Of a stretch of DNA of 19,884 bases, positions 8,337-15,491 are shown piece after piece (the stretch's first letter is position 1; every line of letters begins with the position of its first letter). Under the pieces are notes generated by a model. The model did not search any database. It was not told the origin of the DNA and was given only the letters and a program-made list of their open reading frames with translations. The position numbers and the translations under genes are program-made. This stretch comes from Sphingobium sp. CCH11-B1 (GTDB lineage Bacteria; Pseudomonadota; Alphaproteobacteria; Sphingomonadales; Sphingomonadaceae): positions 1-19,884 of the forward strand of contig NZ_LSJY01000057.1 in NCBI RefSeq assembly GCF_001556865.1, given 5' to 3'.

Positions 8337-8340
8337 CGGA

Positions 8341-8469
8341 TCAGATGAAGGCGGCGAACAACGGCACCGCCAGGGTCATCGCCGCCAGGATCGCCGCGGC
8401 CTTCAGCCAGTGATGCCACCGGGGCGCGCCGGCTTGTGCGCCATCCGTCCGCCAGGGCCAGTCGATCAT
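8341..8469 (-). CDS. Small single-pass membrane protein, unknown function
   Basis: This 42-residue reading frame starts at the ATG at 8469. A good ribosome-binding site, GGAAGGA, lies about 7 bp upstream. The N-terminal half is hydrophilic (MIDWPWRTDGAQAGAPRWHH). The C-terminal half is one hydrophobic helix (LKAAAILAAMTLAVPLFAAF), so a small inner-membrane protein is likely. It converges with the ABC permease, whose stop lies 4 bp away, and is divergent from wecB. I do not recognise the family. The good SD and the helix argue for a real gene; the short length keeps confidence moderate. Confidence 0.52.
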   Translation of the reverse strand: MIDWPWRTDGAQAGAPRWHHWLKAAAILAAMTLAVPLFAAFI

Positions 8470-8587
8470 CCATCCGTCCTTCCGCTTGCCAGGCTCCGGC
8501 CCTAGCAACGTCGCGTCGTTCAGGCGATAGTTACCTATTCCTGTCACAGCCTGCGACCAGGACGATCGCATCTGACGAAGGAAGACG

Positions 8588-9700
8588 ATGAAGGTAGCGC
8601 TGGTGTTCGGGACGCGGCCCGAAGCGATCAAGATGTTTCCCGTGGTCCATGCGCTGCGCGCCCGTGCCGGGATCCACGTCCGCGTCATCGTGACGGCGCA
8701 GCATCGCGGCCTGCTGGATCAGGTGCTGGAGATCGCCGGCATCGTGCCGGACATCGACCTTGACGTCATGGTCCCCAACCAGACGCTCGATGGCCTCACC
8801 GCCAAGCTGATCGTCGAACTGGGCAAGGCGTTCGACGCCGAACGGCCCGACCGGATACTCGTCCATGGCGACACGTTGACGACGATGGTGGCGAGCCTTG
8901 CCGCCTATTACCGCAAGATTCCGGTCGGCCATATCGAGGCGGGCCTGCGCAGCGGGGACATCCATCATCCCTGGCCCGAGGAAGTGAACCGCCGCGTCGT
9001 CGCCTGCATCGCCGACATGAATTTCGCCCCCACGCAAGCGGCGGCCGACGCGTTACGGGCGGAAAATCGCGAACCGGCAAGCATATACGTTACCGGAAAC
9101 ACCGTGATCGACGCTCTGCTCGCGACGCGCGACCGGGTGGTGGCGGACCCCGCGCTGGCGCGCGGCCTCGACGATCTCGCCGCGCGCTTTGCGGGCAAGC
9201 GCATTGTCGCCGTCACCAGCCACAGGCGCGAAAATTTCGGCGGCGGAATGGAAGCGATCGCCCGTTCGATCGCCGACATCGCCGCGCGGCCGGACGTGGC
9301 GGTGATCTTCCCCGTCCATCCCAATCCCAATGTCCGTCCGGTGATGGACGCCGTGCTGGGCGACATGCCCAACGTCGCGATGATCGAGCCGCTCGATTAT
9401 CCGCATTTCGTTCGCCTGCTGGACCTGTGCCATCTCGTCCTCACCGACAGCGGCGGCGTGCAGGAGGAAGCCCCCTCGCTCGGCAAGCCGGTGCTGGTCA
9501 TGCGCGAAACGACGGAGCGGCCCGAGGGTGTGGCGGCGGGCACGGCCAAGCTGGTCGGCACCGACCGCGCGCTCATCGTGGGCGAGGTGCTTGCGCTATT
9601 GGACGACCGCGCCGCCTATGACGCCATGGCGCGAGCGCATAATCCATTTGGCGATGGCAAGGCGGCGGAGCGGATCGCCAATGTGATCGCGGGTGCATAA
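8588..9700 (+). CDS. wecB: UDP-N-acetylglucosamine 2-epimerase (non-hydrolysing)
   Basis: WecB interconverts UDP-GlcNAc and UDP-ManNAc in the cytoplasm, the first step towards ManNAc-containing polysaccharides. The 370-residue length matches the family. Visible hallmarks are VFGTRPEAIKMFPV at the N-terminus (substrate-binding Arg), VHGDTLTTM, HIEAGLRSGD and HPWPEEVNRR with the family's acidic residues. SHRRENFGGGM and TDSGGVQEEAPSLGKPVLVMR, the UDP-binding region of the GT-B fold, follow. The ATG at 8588 has a GAAGGAAG ribosome-binding site. A dehydrogenase (WecC) lies downstream on the same strand, which fits a pathway to UDP-ManNAcA feeding the export genes that follow. The roughly 120 bp upstream, between this gene and the small reverse gene, presumably hold its promoter; I could not pick one confidently. 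Confidence 0.95.
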   Translation: MKVALVFGTRPEAIKMFPVVHALRARAGIHVRVIVTAQHRGLLDQVLEIAGIVPDIDLDVMVPNQTLDGLTAKLIVELGKAFDAERPDRILVHGDTLTTMVASLAAYYRKIPVGHIEAGLRSGDIHHPWPEEVNRRVVACIADMNFAPTQAAADALRAENREPASIYVTGNTVIDALLATRDRVVADPALARGLDDLAARFAGKRIVAVTSHRRENFGGGMEAIARSIADIAARPDVAVIFPVHPNPNVRPVMDAVLGDMPNVAMIEPLDYPHFVRLLDLCHLVLTDSGGVQEEAPSLGKPVLVMRETTERPEGVAAGTAKLVGTDRALIVGEVLALLDDRAAYDAMARAHNPFGDGKAAERIANVIAGA

Positions 9701-9866
9701 TAAGCGCGACATATCGGCCCCCACCTGCTAGCAGCCGGCCATCGCCGCGAACTTCCGCCTGCAAGCCTTCGCTCCGACAGAGAGACCACCGCGCTCCCGC
9801 TTGCCAAAGCATGGAGCGTCGCATGTCGCCAATCCCCTACTTCCTCCCCGCCGTGGTGTTTTCCGC

Positions 9867-10103
9867 ATGAGCCGGGCGATCAACATCAACGCCAGCGTCG
9901 CCGATGTGGAAGCGCTGTGCGCGCGCCATGCGATCGCGATTTCGGTCATCGAGCCGCTTACGTCGGGCGGGACACGCGTGGTCCTGCTGAATCCCGACGG
10001 TGCGGAACGGGTCCGAACCCTGATGAAAACGAAGATCATCACAGCCGCGGTCGTGCGGTCGCCGATGCACATGGCGCGCCAGCCGGTGCCGCGCTACCGG
10101 TAA
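9867..10103 (+). CDS. Small conserved-looking protein of unknown function
   Basis: This 78-residue protein is MSRAININASVADVEALCAR, then HAIAISVIEPLTSGGTRVVL, then a basic C-terminus. It has no signal peptide or membrane helix and looks like a small alpha/beta cytoplasmic protein. The frame is open further upstream, to a TTG at 9801. The ATG at 9867 is preferred because the upstream residues look like untranslated sequence, although no good Shine-Dalgarno is visible. It lies between wecB and wecC on the same strand, with about 165 bp before and 90 bp after, so it may have its own expression. I recall similar small proteins in sphingomonads but cannot name a family. Confidence 0.6.
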   Translation: MSRAININASVADVEALCARHAIAISVIEPLTSGGTRVVLLNPDGAERVRTLMKTKIITAAVVRSPMHMARQPVPRYR

Positions 10104-10193
10104 TATGCCTCGCCCTTGAGGCAGTCGTTACCGAAATCTTCAGCATTTCCGGGCAGGAGGTTGGTCGTATTTCAGCGGCCACAAGGACCATCC

Positions 10194-11489
10194 ATGCCCG
10201 TCGACACCAAGCAGAAGGTTTCCGTCATCGGCCTTGGCTATATCGGCCTGCCCACCGCTGCGCTGATCGCGCGCGGCGGGGCGCAGGTGGTGGGCGTGGA
10301 CGTGTCGGCGCATGTGGTCGAAACGGTCAATTCGGGCCGCGTCCATATCGAGGAGGTCGATCTCGACGGCCTGGTCCAGGGCGTCGTCGCGCGCGGCAAT
10401 CTGCGCGCCAGCCTGGAGGTCGAGGATAGCGACGTCTTCATCATCGCCGTACCGACTCCGGTGGCGGAGGATCGCGCGCCCGACATCAGCTATGTCCTGA
10501 AAGCCGCGCGCACGGTCGCCCCGGTGCTGAAGGCCGGCGACACCGTGATCCTCGAATCCACATCGCCCGTCGGCACGACGGAGGCGATGCGCGACCTGTT
10601 CGCGGAACTGCGCCCCGATCTCAAGATGCCGGGTACCGGCGTGGCGGGCGACGTCGCCATCGCTTACTGCCCCGAGCGCGTGCTGCCCGGCCGCATCCTG
10701 GTCGAGCTGATCGACAATGATCGCTGCATCGGTGGCATCACGCCCCGCTGCGCGCGCAAGGCGCTGGGCTTCTATCGCCAGTTCGTGCGCGGCGCGTGCA
10801 TCACCACCACCGCGCGCGCGGCCGAGATGGTGAAGCTGGTCGAAAACAGCTTCCGCGACGTCAACATCGCCTTCGCCAACGAATTGTCGGTGATCGCGGA
10901 GAATATGGACATCGACGTGTGGGAGGTGATCCGCCTGGCCAACCGGCATCCGCGCGTCAACATCCTCAATCCGGGCCCCGGCGTCGGCGGCCACTGCATC
11001 GCGGTCGACCCGTGGTTCATCGTCCATGGCGATCCCGAAAATGCCCGCATCATCCGCACCGCGCGGGAAGTGAATGATGGCAAGACGGACCATGTCGTCG
11101 CGAAGGCATCGGACCTGATCGACGATTTCGCCGGTGAGGACGTCGCCTGCCTCGGCCTCGCCTTCAAGGCGAATATCGATGATTTCCGCGAAAGCCCGGC
11201 GGTGAAGGTCGCCGCGCGCCTTGCGCGCCGTTACGGTCGCCGGATCAAGCTGGTGGAACCCTATGCCCGTGCGCTGCCGATGGATTTTGCCGGCACCGCG
11301 GCGGAGTTGATCGATCTCGATACGGCACTGGAACAATGTGGCGTGTTCGTCATTCTTGTGGATCATGACATGTTCAAATCGGTCCCCGTCGACGAGCGCG
11401 CCGACAAGGCGGTGTATGATACGCGCGGCATCTGGCCGGACCAGCCGCGCCGCACGGTTCAGGCCTCGCCGGACCGCCTCGCTGTCTGA
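10194..11489 (+). CDS. wecC: UDP-N-acetyl-D-mannosamine dehydrogenase
   Basis: WecC oxidises UDP-ManNAc at C6 with two NAD+ to UDP-ManNAcA, an acidic sugar donor for cell-surface polysaccharides. The 431-residue protein has the N-terminal Rossmann motif VIGLGYIGLPTAALIA, followed by the WecC-like HIEEVDLDGLV. ILESTSPVGTTE and YCPERVLPGR come next. The central helix region EMVKLVENSFRDVNIAFANE carries the conserved Lys and Asn. The catalytic cysteine is Cys268 in GVGGHCIAVDPWF. A C-terminal UDP-binding domain follows (LAFKANIDDFRESPAVKVA). The ATG at 10194 is chosen because it has AAGGA about 8 bp upstream and starts just before the Rossmann strand; the frame is open to 10116. It completes the two-step pathway with wecB. 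Other UDP-sugar dehydrogenases are possible but the signature fits WecC best. Confidence 0.94.
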   Translation: MPVDTKQKVSVIGLGYIGLPTAALIARGGAQVVGVDVSAHVVETVNSGRVHIEEVDLDGLVQGVVARGNLRASLEVEDSDVFIIAVPTPVAEDRAPDISYVLKAARTVAPVLKAGDTVILESTSPVGTTEAMRDLFAELRPDLKMPGTGVAGDVAIAYCPERVLPGRILVELIDNDRCIGGITPRCARKALGFYRQFVRGACITTTARAAEMVKLVENSFRDVNIAFANELSVIAENMDIDVWEVIRLANRHPRVNILNPGPGVGGHCIAVDPWFIVHGDPENARIIRTAREVNDGKTDHVVAKASDLIDDFAGEDVACLGLAFKANIDDFRESPAVKVAARLARRYGRRIKLVEPYARALPMDFAGTAAELIDLDTALEQCGVFVILVDHDMFKSVPVDERADKAVYDTRGIWPDQPRRTVQASPDRLAV

Positions 11490-11606
11490 AGCGCGGGCGG
11501 CTGCGCCACGCCGATCCGGCTCGGTCTGTCCTATCCCAGGTTGCCATTCGCCTGCCGCGTCGTTACCGCGCCGCGTTGGACGGACTGTCACGGGGCGGGA
11601 GTGCGG

Positions 11607-12314
11607 ATGAGCCGCCGGAACGGCATCACAGGGAATATGGCGGTTCTGCTGGCTTGCGTCCTGCTGGGCGCTTGCGCCACGGTGGAGGACGCGCCGCGTG
11701 GAGAGGCCGCCTATGCCGCCATCCCGCCCGCGCCGGCGGTGGGGATGGAATATCGCATCGCGCCGGACGATGTGCTGCGCATCCAGGTCTATCACGAACC
11801 CGAACTTTCGCTGGAGGATGCGCAGGTCAGCGCCGCCGGCATGATCCGCATGCCGTGGATCGGCGACGTGTCGGTCGCCGGGCTCACCACGTCCGAAGCA
11901 TCGGACGTCATCGCCGGGCGGCTGGGCCAGCGCTACCTTGTTTCGCCCCAGGTCACGCTGTTCGTGAAGAAGGCGGTCAGCCGCCGGATCACCGTGGATG
12001 GGGAGGTGCGGGAGCCGGGGCTGTATCCGTTCGAAGGCCGCATCCTGCTGTCGCAGGCGGTCGCCATGGCCAAGGGGCCGACGCGGCTTGCCGGGCTGGA
12101 CCAGGTGGTCGTCGTGCGCTCCATGGATGGCCAAAGGCAGGCCGCGATGTTCGATCTGGGCGCGATCCGCAAGGGCGAAGCCGCCGACCCCGAAATCCTG
12201 CCGGGCGATCAGGTGATCGTCGGCCTTTCACGCGCCAGGGCGATCCTGGGCGGGGCGTTGCTGGCGATCCCGGCGCTGGCGACCGGCTTCATCGCGCTGG
12301 ACGGGGGGCGGTGA
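11607..12314 (+). CDS. Polysaccharide export outer-membrane lipoprotein (Wza/GumB-type)
   Basis: This 235-residue lipoprotein belongs to the polysaccharide biosynthesis/export family (Poly_export with SLBB). The signal peptide ends in a lipobox LGAC with lipidated Cys23. EYRIAPDDVLRIQVYHEPEL begins the periplasmic polysaccharide-export domain. ITVDGEVREPGLYPFEGRIL, with LSQAVAMAKGPT after it, forms an SLBB beta-grasp domain. A final hydrophobic stretch (GGALLAIPALATGFIAL) could be a membrane-spanning or barrel-lining segment. It is shorter than E. coli Wza (about 380 residues), as is usual in GumB-like members. The ATG at 11607 is preferred over an open start at 11541 because it begins the signal peptide. 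The stop overlaps the next start by one base (TGATG), tying it to the Wzc-type gene and so to an export channel spanning the envelope. Confidence 0.93.
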   Translation: MSRRNGITGNMAVLLACVLLGACATVEDAPRGEAAYAAIPPAPAVGMEYRIAPDDVLRIQVYHEPELSLEDAQVSAAGMIRMPWIGDVSVAGLTTSEASDVIAGRLGQRYLVSPQVTLFVKKAVSRRITVDGEVREPGLYPFEGRILLSQAVAMAKGPTRLAGLDQVVVVRSMDGQRQAAMFDLGAIRKGEAADPEILPGDQVIVGLSRARAILGGALLAIPALATGFIALDGGR

Positions 12315-12408
12315 TGGACCCGACCCTGTCAGACGCCGCGCGCTCCTACGGCTGGAACCGGTTGCTGGCCGACCGCGTACGCCATGCCGGATTCGTGCTG
12401 CGTCGCCA

Positions 12409-12454
12409 TCGCATCATCCTGTTTGTCACGCTGGCGCTCTGCCTGCTGGCCGGC
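12409..12454 (+). repeat. Left arm of a 46-bp perfect inverted repeat inside the Wzc-type gene
   Basis: This arm encodes residues 32-47 (HRIILFVTLALCLLAG), the first transmembrane helix. It is the native copy, since its reading is what the family requires. Its exact reverse complement lies at 12520-12565. The 65-bp spacer (12455-12519) encodes the normal continuation ALFILLSTPNYRATASVEVE. Confidence 0.97.
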
Positions 12455-12519
12455 GCGCTCTTCATCCTGCTGTCCACGCCCAATTATCGGGCGACGGCCT
12501 CCGTGGAAGTGGAGGACGT

Positions 12520-12565
12520 GCCGGCCAGCAGGCAGAGCGCCAGCGTGACAAACAGGATGATGCGA
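12520..12565 (-). repeat. Right arm: inverted copy of 12409-12454
   Basis: All 46 bases are the reverse complement of the left arm. The match ends at the A/T pair 12409/12565; the next base outside (12408/12566) and the innermost next base (12455/12519) both mismatch. On the forward strand it replaces conserved coding sequence. On the reverse strand it encodes the helix sequence RIILFVTLALCLLAG again. Confidence 0.97.
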
Positions 12566-12588
12566 AAAGCCGCGCCCTGGCCGAGGAT

Positions 12589-14364
12589 GTGGCGCGTTCG
12601 CTGGCGCTGGTCGGGACGCCGACCTTCTTCCGCGGCATGGGCGAATCGCGGCCGACGCAGGGCAAGGGCAGCCTGTCCCAGCGCCAGGTCGAGCAGGAGA
12701 GGGTGATCCAGCTGCTCCGCGACCGCCTGCAGGTGGAACTGCCGGGCAAATCGCGCGTGCTGCGCATCAGCTTCGACAGCGCCGACCCGATCCTGTCCGC
12801 CCGCGTCGCCAACGCCTATGCCGACAGCCTGATCCGGGCCGACCTGAAGCGCGGGTTCGATTCCGGGGTGCAGGCGCGCCGTTTCCTGCTGGGCGAACTG
12901 GATGGCGCGCGCAGCGACCTGGCGCGGGCCGAGCGCGATCTGGCGGTCTATGCGACCCGGAACGGCGCGCCAGAGCAGGAGAAGCAGGAGAGCACCAGCG
13001 AGAATGCGCCCCCAAGCGGCGTTCGCGAAAGGCTGGTGCAGCTGAACGGTTTCCGCGCGCAGGCCGTGGCGGAACGGATCGCCGCGCAGAAACGCTGGGA
13101 AAGCGCGCGGCGAGCCAGCGTCGATACCCTGCCCGAAGTGCTGGGCAACGGCGCCATGCAGCAGATCATGGCCGAACGCGCGCAGGCCCGCGCCGCAATC
13201 GCCGAGGAACGCCAGTTCCGCAAGGATGCTCATCCCGAAATGCGGGAGGCCCGCGCCCGGCTCGCGGCGCTCGACGATCAGGCGGATGCCATGGCGAACA
13301 GCATCCGCGCCTCCATGCGCGAACAATATGAGGTCGCGGTCAGGGGCGAGGAACAGATTGCGCGGGAAATCGCCGATCTGGAGCAACAGGCCAAGGTGGA
13401 GCAGGGCCGCGATGTCCAGCTGGGCATCATGCAGCGGTCGGTCGATACCTACAGGATGCTGCACGACAGCCTGCTGCAGCGCTATCGCGACATGGCCTCG
13501 CAGGCCGGGTTCCAGGCGGGGCGCATCCAGCCGCTCGATCGCGCAGCCGTGCCGGACGAACCTTTTTCGCCGCGCATCGGCATCATATTGCTGGTCGCGT
13601 CCTTGGGTGGGCTGGCGCTCGGCCTTGTGCTGGTGGTGTTGCGGCACATTTTTGACGACGCCGTCACCTCTGCCGACACGCTGGCCGAACGGGTCGACCT
13701 GCCGCTGCTTGGCGCTGTGCCGGTGACAGGTGACAGTCCGCAGCCGCCCGAAATCTTCACACCCATCGCCTCCTCGCTGCTGCTGGCGACCACCGGCGGC
13801 CTGCCGCGCTCGATCCTCGTCACCAGCGCGCAGGAAGGGGAGGGCAAGTCGCTGACCCTGCACGCCCTTTCGCTAGCTCTTGCCGGCCTTGGCAAATCGG
13901 TGCTGGTGCTGGACGCCGACATGCGCCGCCCGGTTCAGCATCGCCTGTTCCGGGCCACGCCCGGGCGTGGCATCGCCGAAGTCTTGACCGGGCAGGCGCG
14001 GGCGACCGACGCCATTCTGACGAGCGGCACGGCAGGCGTGTCGTTGCTGCCCTGCGCGGTGCTGCCGCCAAACCCGGCCGAATTGCTGGCGACGCCGGCG
14101 TTCGACGTGCTGCTGGCGGAAGTGGCGGGCAGCTACGATGTCGTGCTGATCGACGCGCCGCCCATATTGGGCCTCAACGATACGCTCCTGTTGGCGGAAA
14201 AGGCAGAGGCCAGCCTGCTGGTCGTCGAATGGGGACGCAACCATCATGGCGGGTTGCGCACGGCGGCGGAAAGGCTGCGGCGTTCGGGCACCGCCGTGAT
14301 CGGCGCGATCCTGACCAAGCAGCAGGGCCGGTCGCTGGATTATGACTATCACAGGGGAGGATAG
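12589..14364 (+). CDS. Intact downstream part of the Wzc-type protein (coiled coil, TM2, BY-kinase)
   Basis: This is the long open part of the disrupted gene, 591 residues from a GTG at 12589. That GTG is an internal valine of the original protein, not an evident true start, and it has no ribosome-binding site. Residues about 60-300 are Gln/Glu/Arg/Ala-rich coiled coil of the Wzz periplasmic region. PLDRAAVPDEPFSPR then precedes transmembrane helix 2 (IGIILLVASLGGLALGLVLV). A C-terminal bacterial tyrosine-kinase domain has Walker A SAQEGEGKS (Lys420), Walker A' VLVLDADMRRP (Asp442, Asp444) and Walker B VVLIDAPP (Asp522). The tail has only two tyrosines (YDY) near the end, fewer than the tyrosine cluster of E. 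coli Wzc. The kinase part looks fully functional and shows no decay. This argues that the upstream break is recent or artefactual. Confidence 0.8.
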   Translation: MARSLALVGTPTFFRGMGESRPTQGKGSLSQRQVEQERVIQLLRDRLQVELPGKSRVLRISFDSADPILSARVANAYADSLIRADLKRGFDSGVQARRFLLGELDGARSDLARAERDLAVYATRNGAPEQEKQESTSENAPPSGVRERLVQLNGFRAQAVAERIAAQKRWESARRASVDTLPEVLGNGAMQQIMAERAQARAAIAEERQFRKDAHPEMREARARLAALDDQADAMANSIRASMREQYEVAVRGEEQIAREIADLEQQAKVEQGRDVQLGIMQRSVDTYRMLHDSLLQRYRDMASQAGFQAGRIQPLDRAAVPDEPFSPRIGIILLVASLGGLALGLVLVVLRHIFDDAVTSADTLAERVDLPLLGAVPVTGDSPQPPEIFTPIASSLLLATTGGLPRSILVTSAQEGEGKSLTLHALSLALAGLGKSVLVLDADMRRPVQHRLFRATPGRGIAEVLTGQARATDAILTSGTAGVSLLPCAVLPPNPAELLATPAFDVLLAEVAGSYDVVLIDAPPILGLNDTLLLAEKAEASLLVVEWGRNHHGGLRTAAERLRRSGTAVIGAILTKQQGRSLDYDYHRGG

Positions 14365-14411
14365 GTAAAGGACAGGGCAGGCTGTCCGCAGCGCGACCTT
14401 ATTGGCAGCAA

Positions 14412-15086
14412 TCAGGCGCGGGTAAGCAGCCCTTTCACCAGTCCCTTGAACAGCCGTGCGCCGTCGGTCGATCCATGCGCCGGCTCGATCACCCGTTCGG
14501 GATGCGGCATCATGCCCAGCACATTGCCGCCGTCGTTCAGGATGCCCGCGATGTTGCGGGCCGACCCGTTGACCGGCTCGGCATAGCGCAGCGCCACGCG
14601 CCCTTCGCCTTCCAGCCGGTCGAGCGTCGCATCGTCGGCGAAATAATTGCCGTCATGATGCGCCACGGGGAAATGGATATGCTCGCCCGCATCATACAGG
14701 CTGGTGAAGGCGCTTTGCGCGTTGTCGACGGTCAGCGCCACGTCGCGGCAGACAAAATGGCCGCCCGCATTGCGCAGCAGTGCGCCGGGCAGCAGCCCGC
14801 TTTCGGTCAGCACCTGAAACCCGTTGCACACGCCCAGCACATATGCGCCGCGCCCGGCCGCCTTCGCCACCGCCTGCATCACGGGAGAGCGGGCCGCCAT
14901 CGCGCCGGAGCGCAGATAATCGCCATAGGAGAAGCCGCCGGGCACGCCGATCAGGTCGATATCGTCGGGAAGGTCGGTGTCGCGGTGCCAGATCATGTCG
15001 GGCTTCGTGCCGGTCGCAGCCTCGAACGCCACCGCCAGATCGCGGTCGCAATTGCTGCCCGGAAAGACGATGACGGCGCTCTTCAT
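14412..15086 (-). CDS. purQ: Phosphoribosylformylglycinamidine synthase, glutaminase subunit (PurQ)
   Basis: PurQ hydrolyses glutamine and supplies ammonia to PurL for the FGAR to FGAM step of purine synthesis, in complex with PurS. The 224-residue class I glutamine amidotransferase shows [14 protein letters not shown] at the N-terminus. The nucleophile elbow is [17 protein letters not shown] (Cys87). The His/Glu pair of the triad lies in [11 protein letters not shown] (His195, Glu197). Length and motifs are typical of the small-type PurQ that works with separate PurL and PurS. It starts 3 bp after the purS stop, so the two are co-transcribed. It converges with the Wzc-type gene; the 47-bp gap holds only a weak GGACAG/CTGTCC hairpin (14370-14387) without a T run. 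Confidence 0.96.
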   Translation of the reverse strand: MKSAVIVFPGSNCDRDLAVAFEAATGTKPDMIWHRDTDLPDDIDLIGVPGGFSYGDYLRSGAMAARSPVMQAVAKAAGRGAYVLGVCNGFQVLTESGLLPGALLRNAGGHFVCRDVALTVDNAQSAFTSLYDAGEHIHFPVAHHDGNYFADDATLDRLEGEGRVALRYAEPVNGSARNIAGILNDGGNVLGMMPHPERVIEPAHGSTDGARLFKGLVKGLLTRA

Positions 15087-15089
15087 GGC

Positions 15090-15323
15090 TCAGCCCACCT
15101 TTTCGATGCGGTAATTCTCGATCACCGTGTTGGCCAGCAGCTTGCGGCACATGGCGTCGACATCCTCGTCGCTGGTGCCATCGGCCAGGTCCAGTTCGAT
15201 CAGCTTGCCGGCGCGCACATCGTTGACCCCGCCAAAGCCCAGCCCTTCCAGGGCATGATGGATCGCCTTGCCCTGCGGATCGAGCACACCGCCCTTGAGG
15301 GTGACGAAGATGCGGGCTTTCAT
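15090..15323 (-). CDS. purS: Phosphoribosylformylglycinamidine synthase subunit PurS
   Basis: PurS is the small bridging subunit of the PurLQS complex; it is needed for ammonia channelling between PurQ and PurL. The 77-residue protein begins MKARIFVTLKGGVLDPQGKA, followed by IHHALEGLGFGGVNDVRAGK, which is the family signature, and ends in VIENYRIEKVG. The frame is open to 15389. The ATG at 15323 is chosen because AAGGAG lies about 10 bp upstream and homologues start there. Two GANTC sites (15332-15336 and 15341-15345) lie directly upstream, overlapping and flanking the ribosome-binding site. It is followed at once by purQ. Confidence 0.95.
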   Translation of the reverse strand: MKARIFVTLKGGVLDPQGKAIHHALEGLGFGGVNDVRAGKLIELDLADGTSDEDVDAMCRKLLANTVIENYRIEKVG

Positions 15324-15331
15324 GGGGCGGA

Positions 15332-15345
15332 GACTCCTTGGAATC
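15332..15345. promoter_or_regulatory. Paired GANTC methylation sites upstream of purS
   Basis: GACTC (15332-15336) and GAATC (15341-15345) lie 9 to 22 bp before the purS ATG. GANTC is the target of the CcrM methylase, and methylated sites can recruit GcrA, whose gene is in this window. Regulation is inference; the sites are directly visible. Confidence 0.35.
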
Positions 15346-15491
15346 GAACATGAACCGGCCGTCGGGCGCGGGGCTCGGTGTTGCCGCACCCCCTAGGCGC
15401 GTGGCCGCGCGGAGGCAAGCCATTATGCTGCTTCCGCTTGGTGCCCGCATCCGCCATTCTCATTCGTCGGAGGATCGCCTAAGCGCGCCGC

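Larger units (their letters stand above)
12314..14364 (+). pseudogene. Wzc-type chain-length/tyrosine autokinase gene, disrupted near the 5' end
   Basis: Wzc/GumC proteins control length and export of capsule or exopolysaccharide together with the outer-membrane lipoprotein encoded just upstream. The start at 12314 overlaps that gene's stop. The first frame gives MDPTLSDAARSYGWNRLLAD, then transmembrane helix 1 (about 34-53), then TPNYRATASVEVED, the normal beginning of a Wzz domain. After residue 68 it reads into an inverted copy of its own helix-coding DNA (12520-12565), loses homology and stops at 12706. The conserved sequence resumes in the -1 frame at AAAAGC (12565-12570) as KSRALAEDVARSLAL and runs to the end. 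The expected segment between (typically ending FLQTQ-x-x-LL-x-SR) is missing. One extra A in the AAAA run would rejoin the frames into about 683 codons. Whether this is a true mutation or an artefact cannot be told from the sequence. Confidence 0.85.

Noticed and set aside
6719..8413. 564-codon forward frame over gcrA and the ABC permease
   Set aside because: It spans a gene on each strand and their divergent promoter region; the translation is Arg/Ala-rich and featureless.
10140..12134. 664-codon antisense frame over wecC and the Wza-type gene
   Set aside because: It is a shadow of the forward genes with no motif, start signal or sensible composition.
12409..12565. Insertion sequence or transposon ends as the explanation for the inverted repeat
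   Set aside because: The spacer is only 65 bp of native coding sequence, no transposase is present, and I saw no target-site duplication.
12484..13863. 459-codon reverse frame ending in RIILFVTLALCLLAG
   Set aside because: Its end only re-reads the inverted copy of the Wzc helix, and the rest is antisense shadow. It is useful as confirmation of the inverted repeat, not as a gene.
14370..14387. GGACAG/CTGTCC hairpin between the Wzc-type gene and purQ as a terminator
   Set aside because: The stem is only six pairs and no T run follows on either strand.
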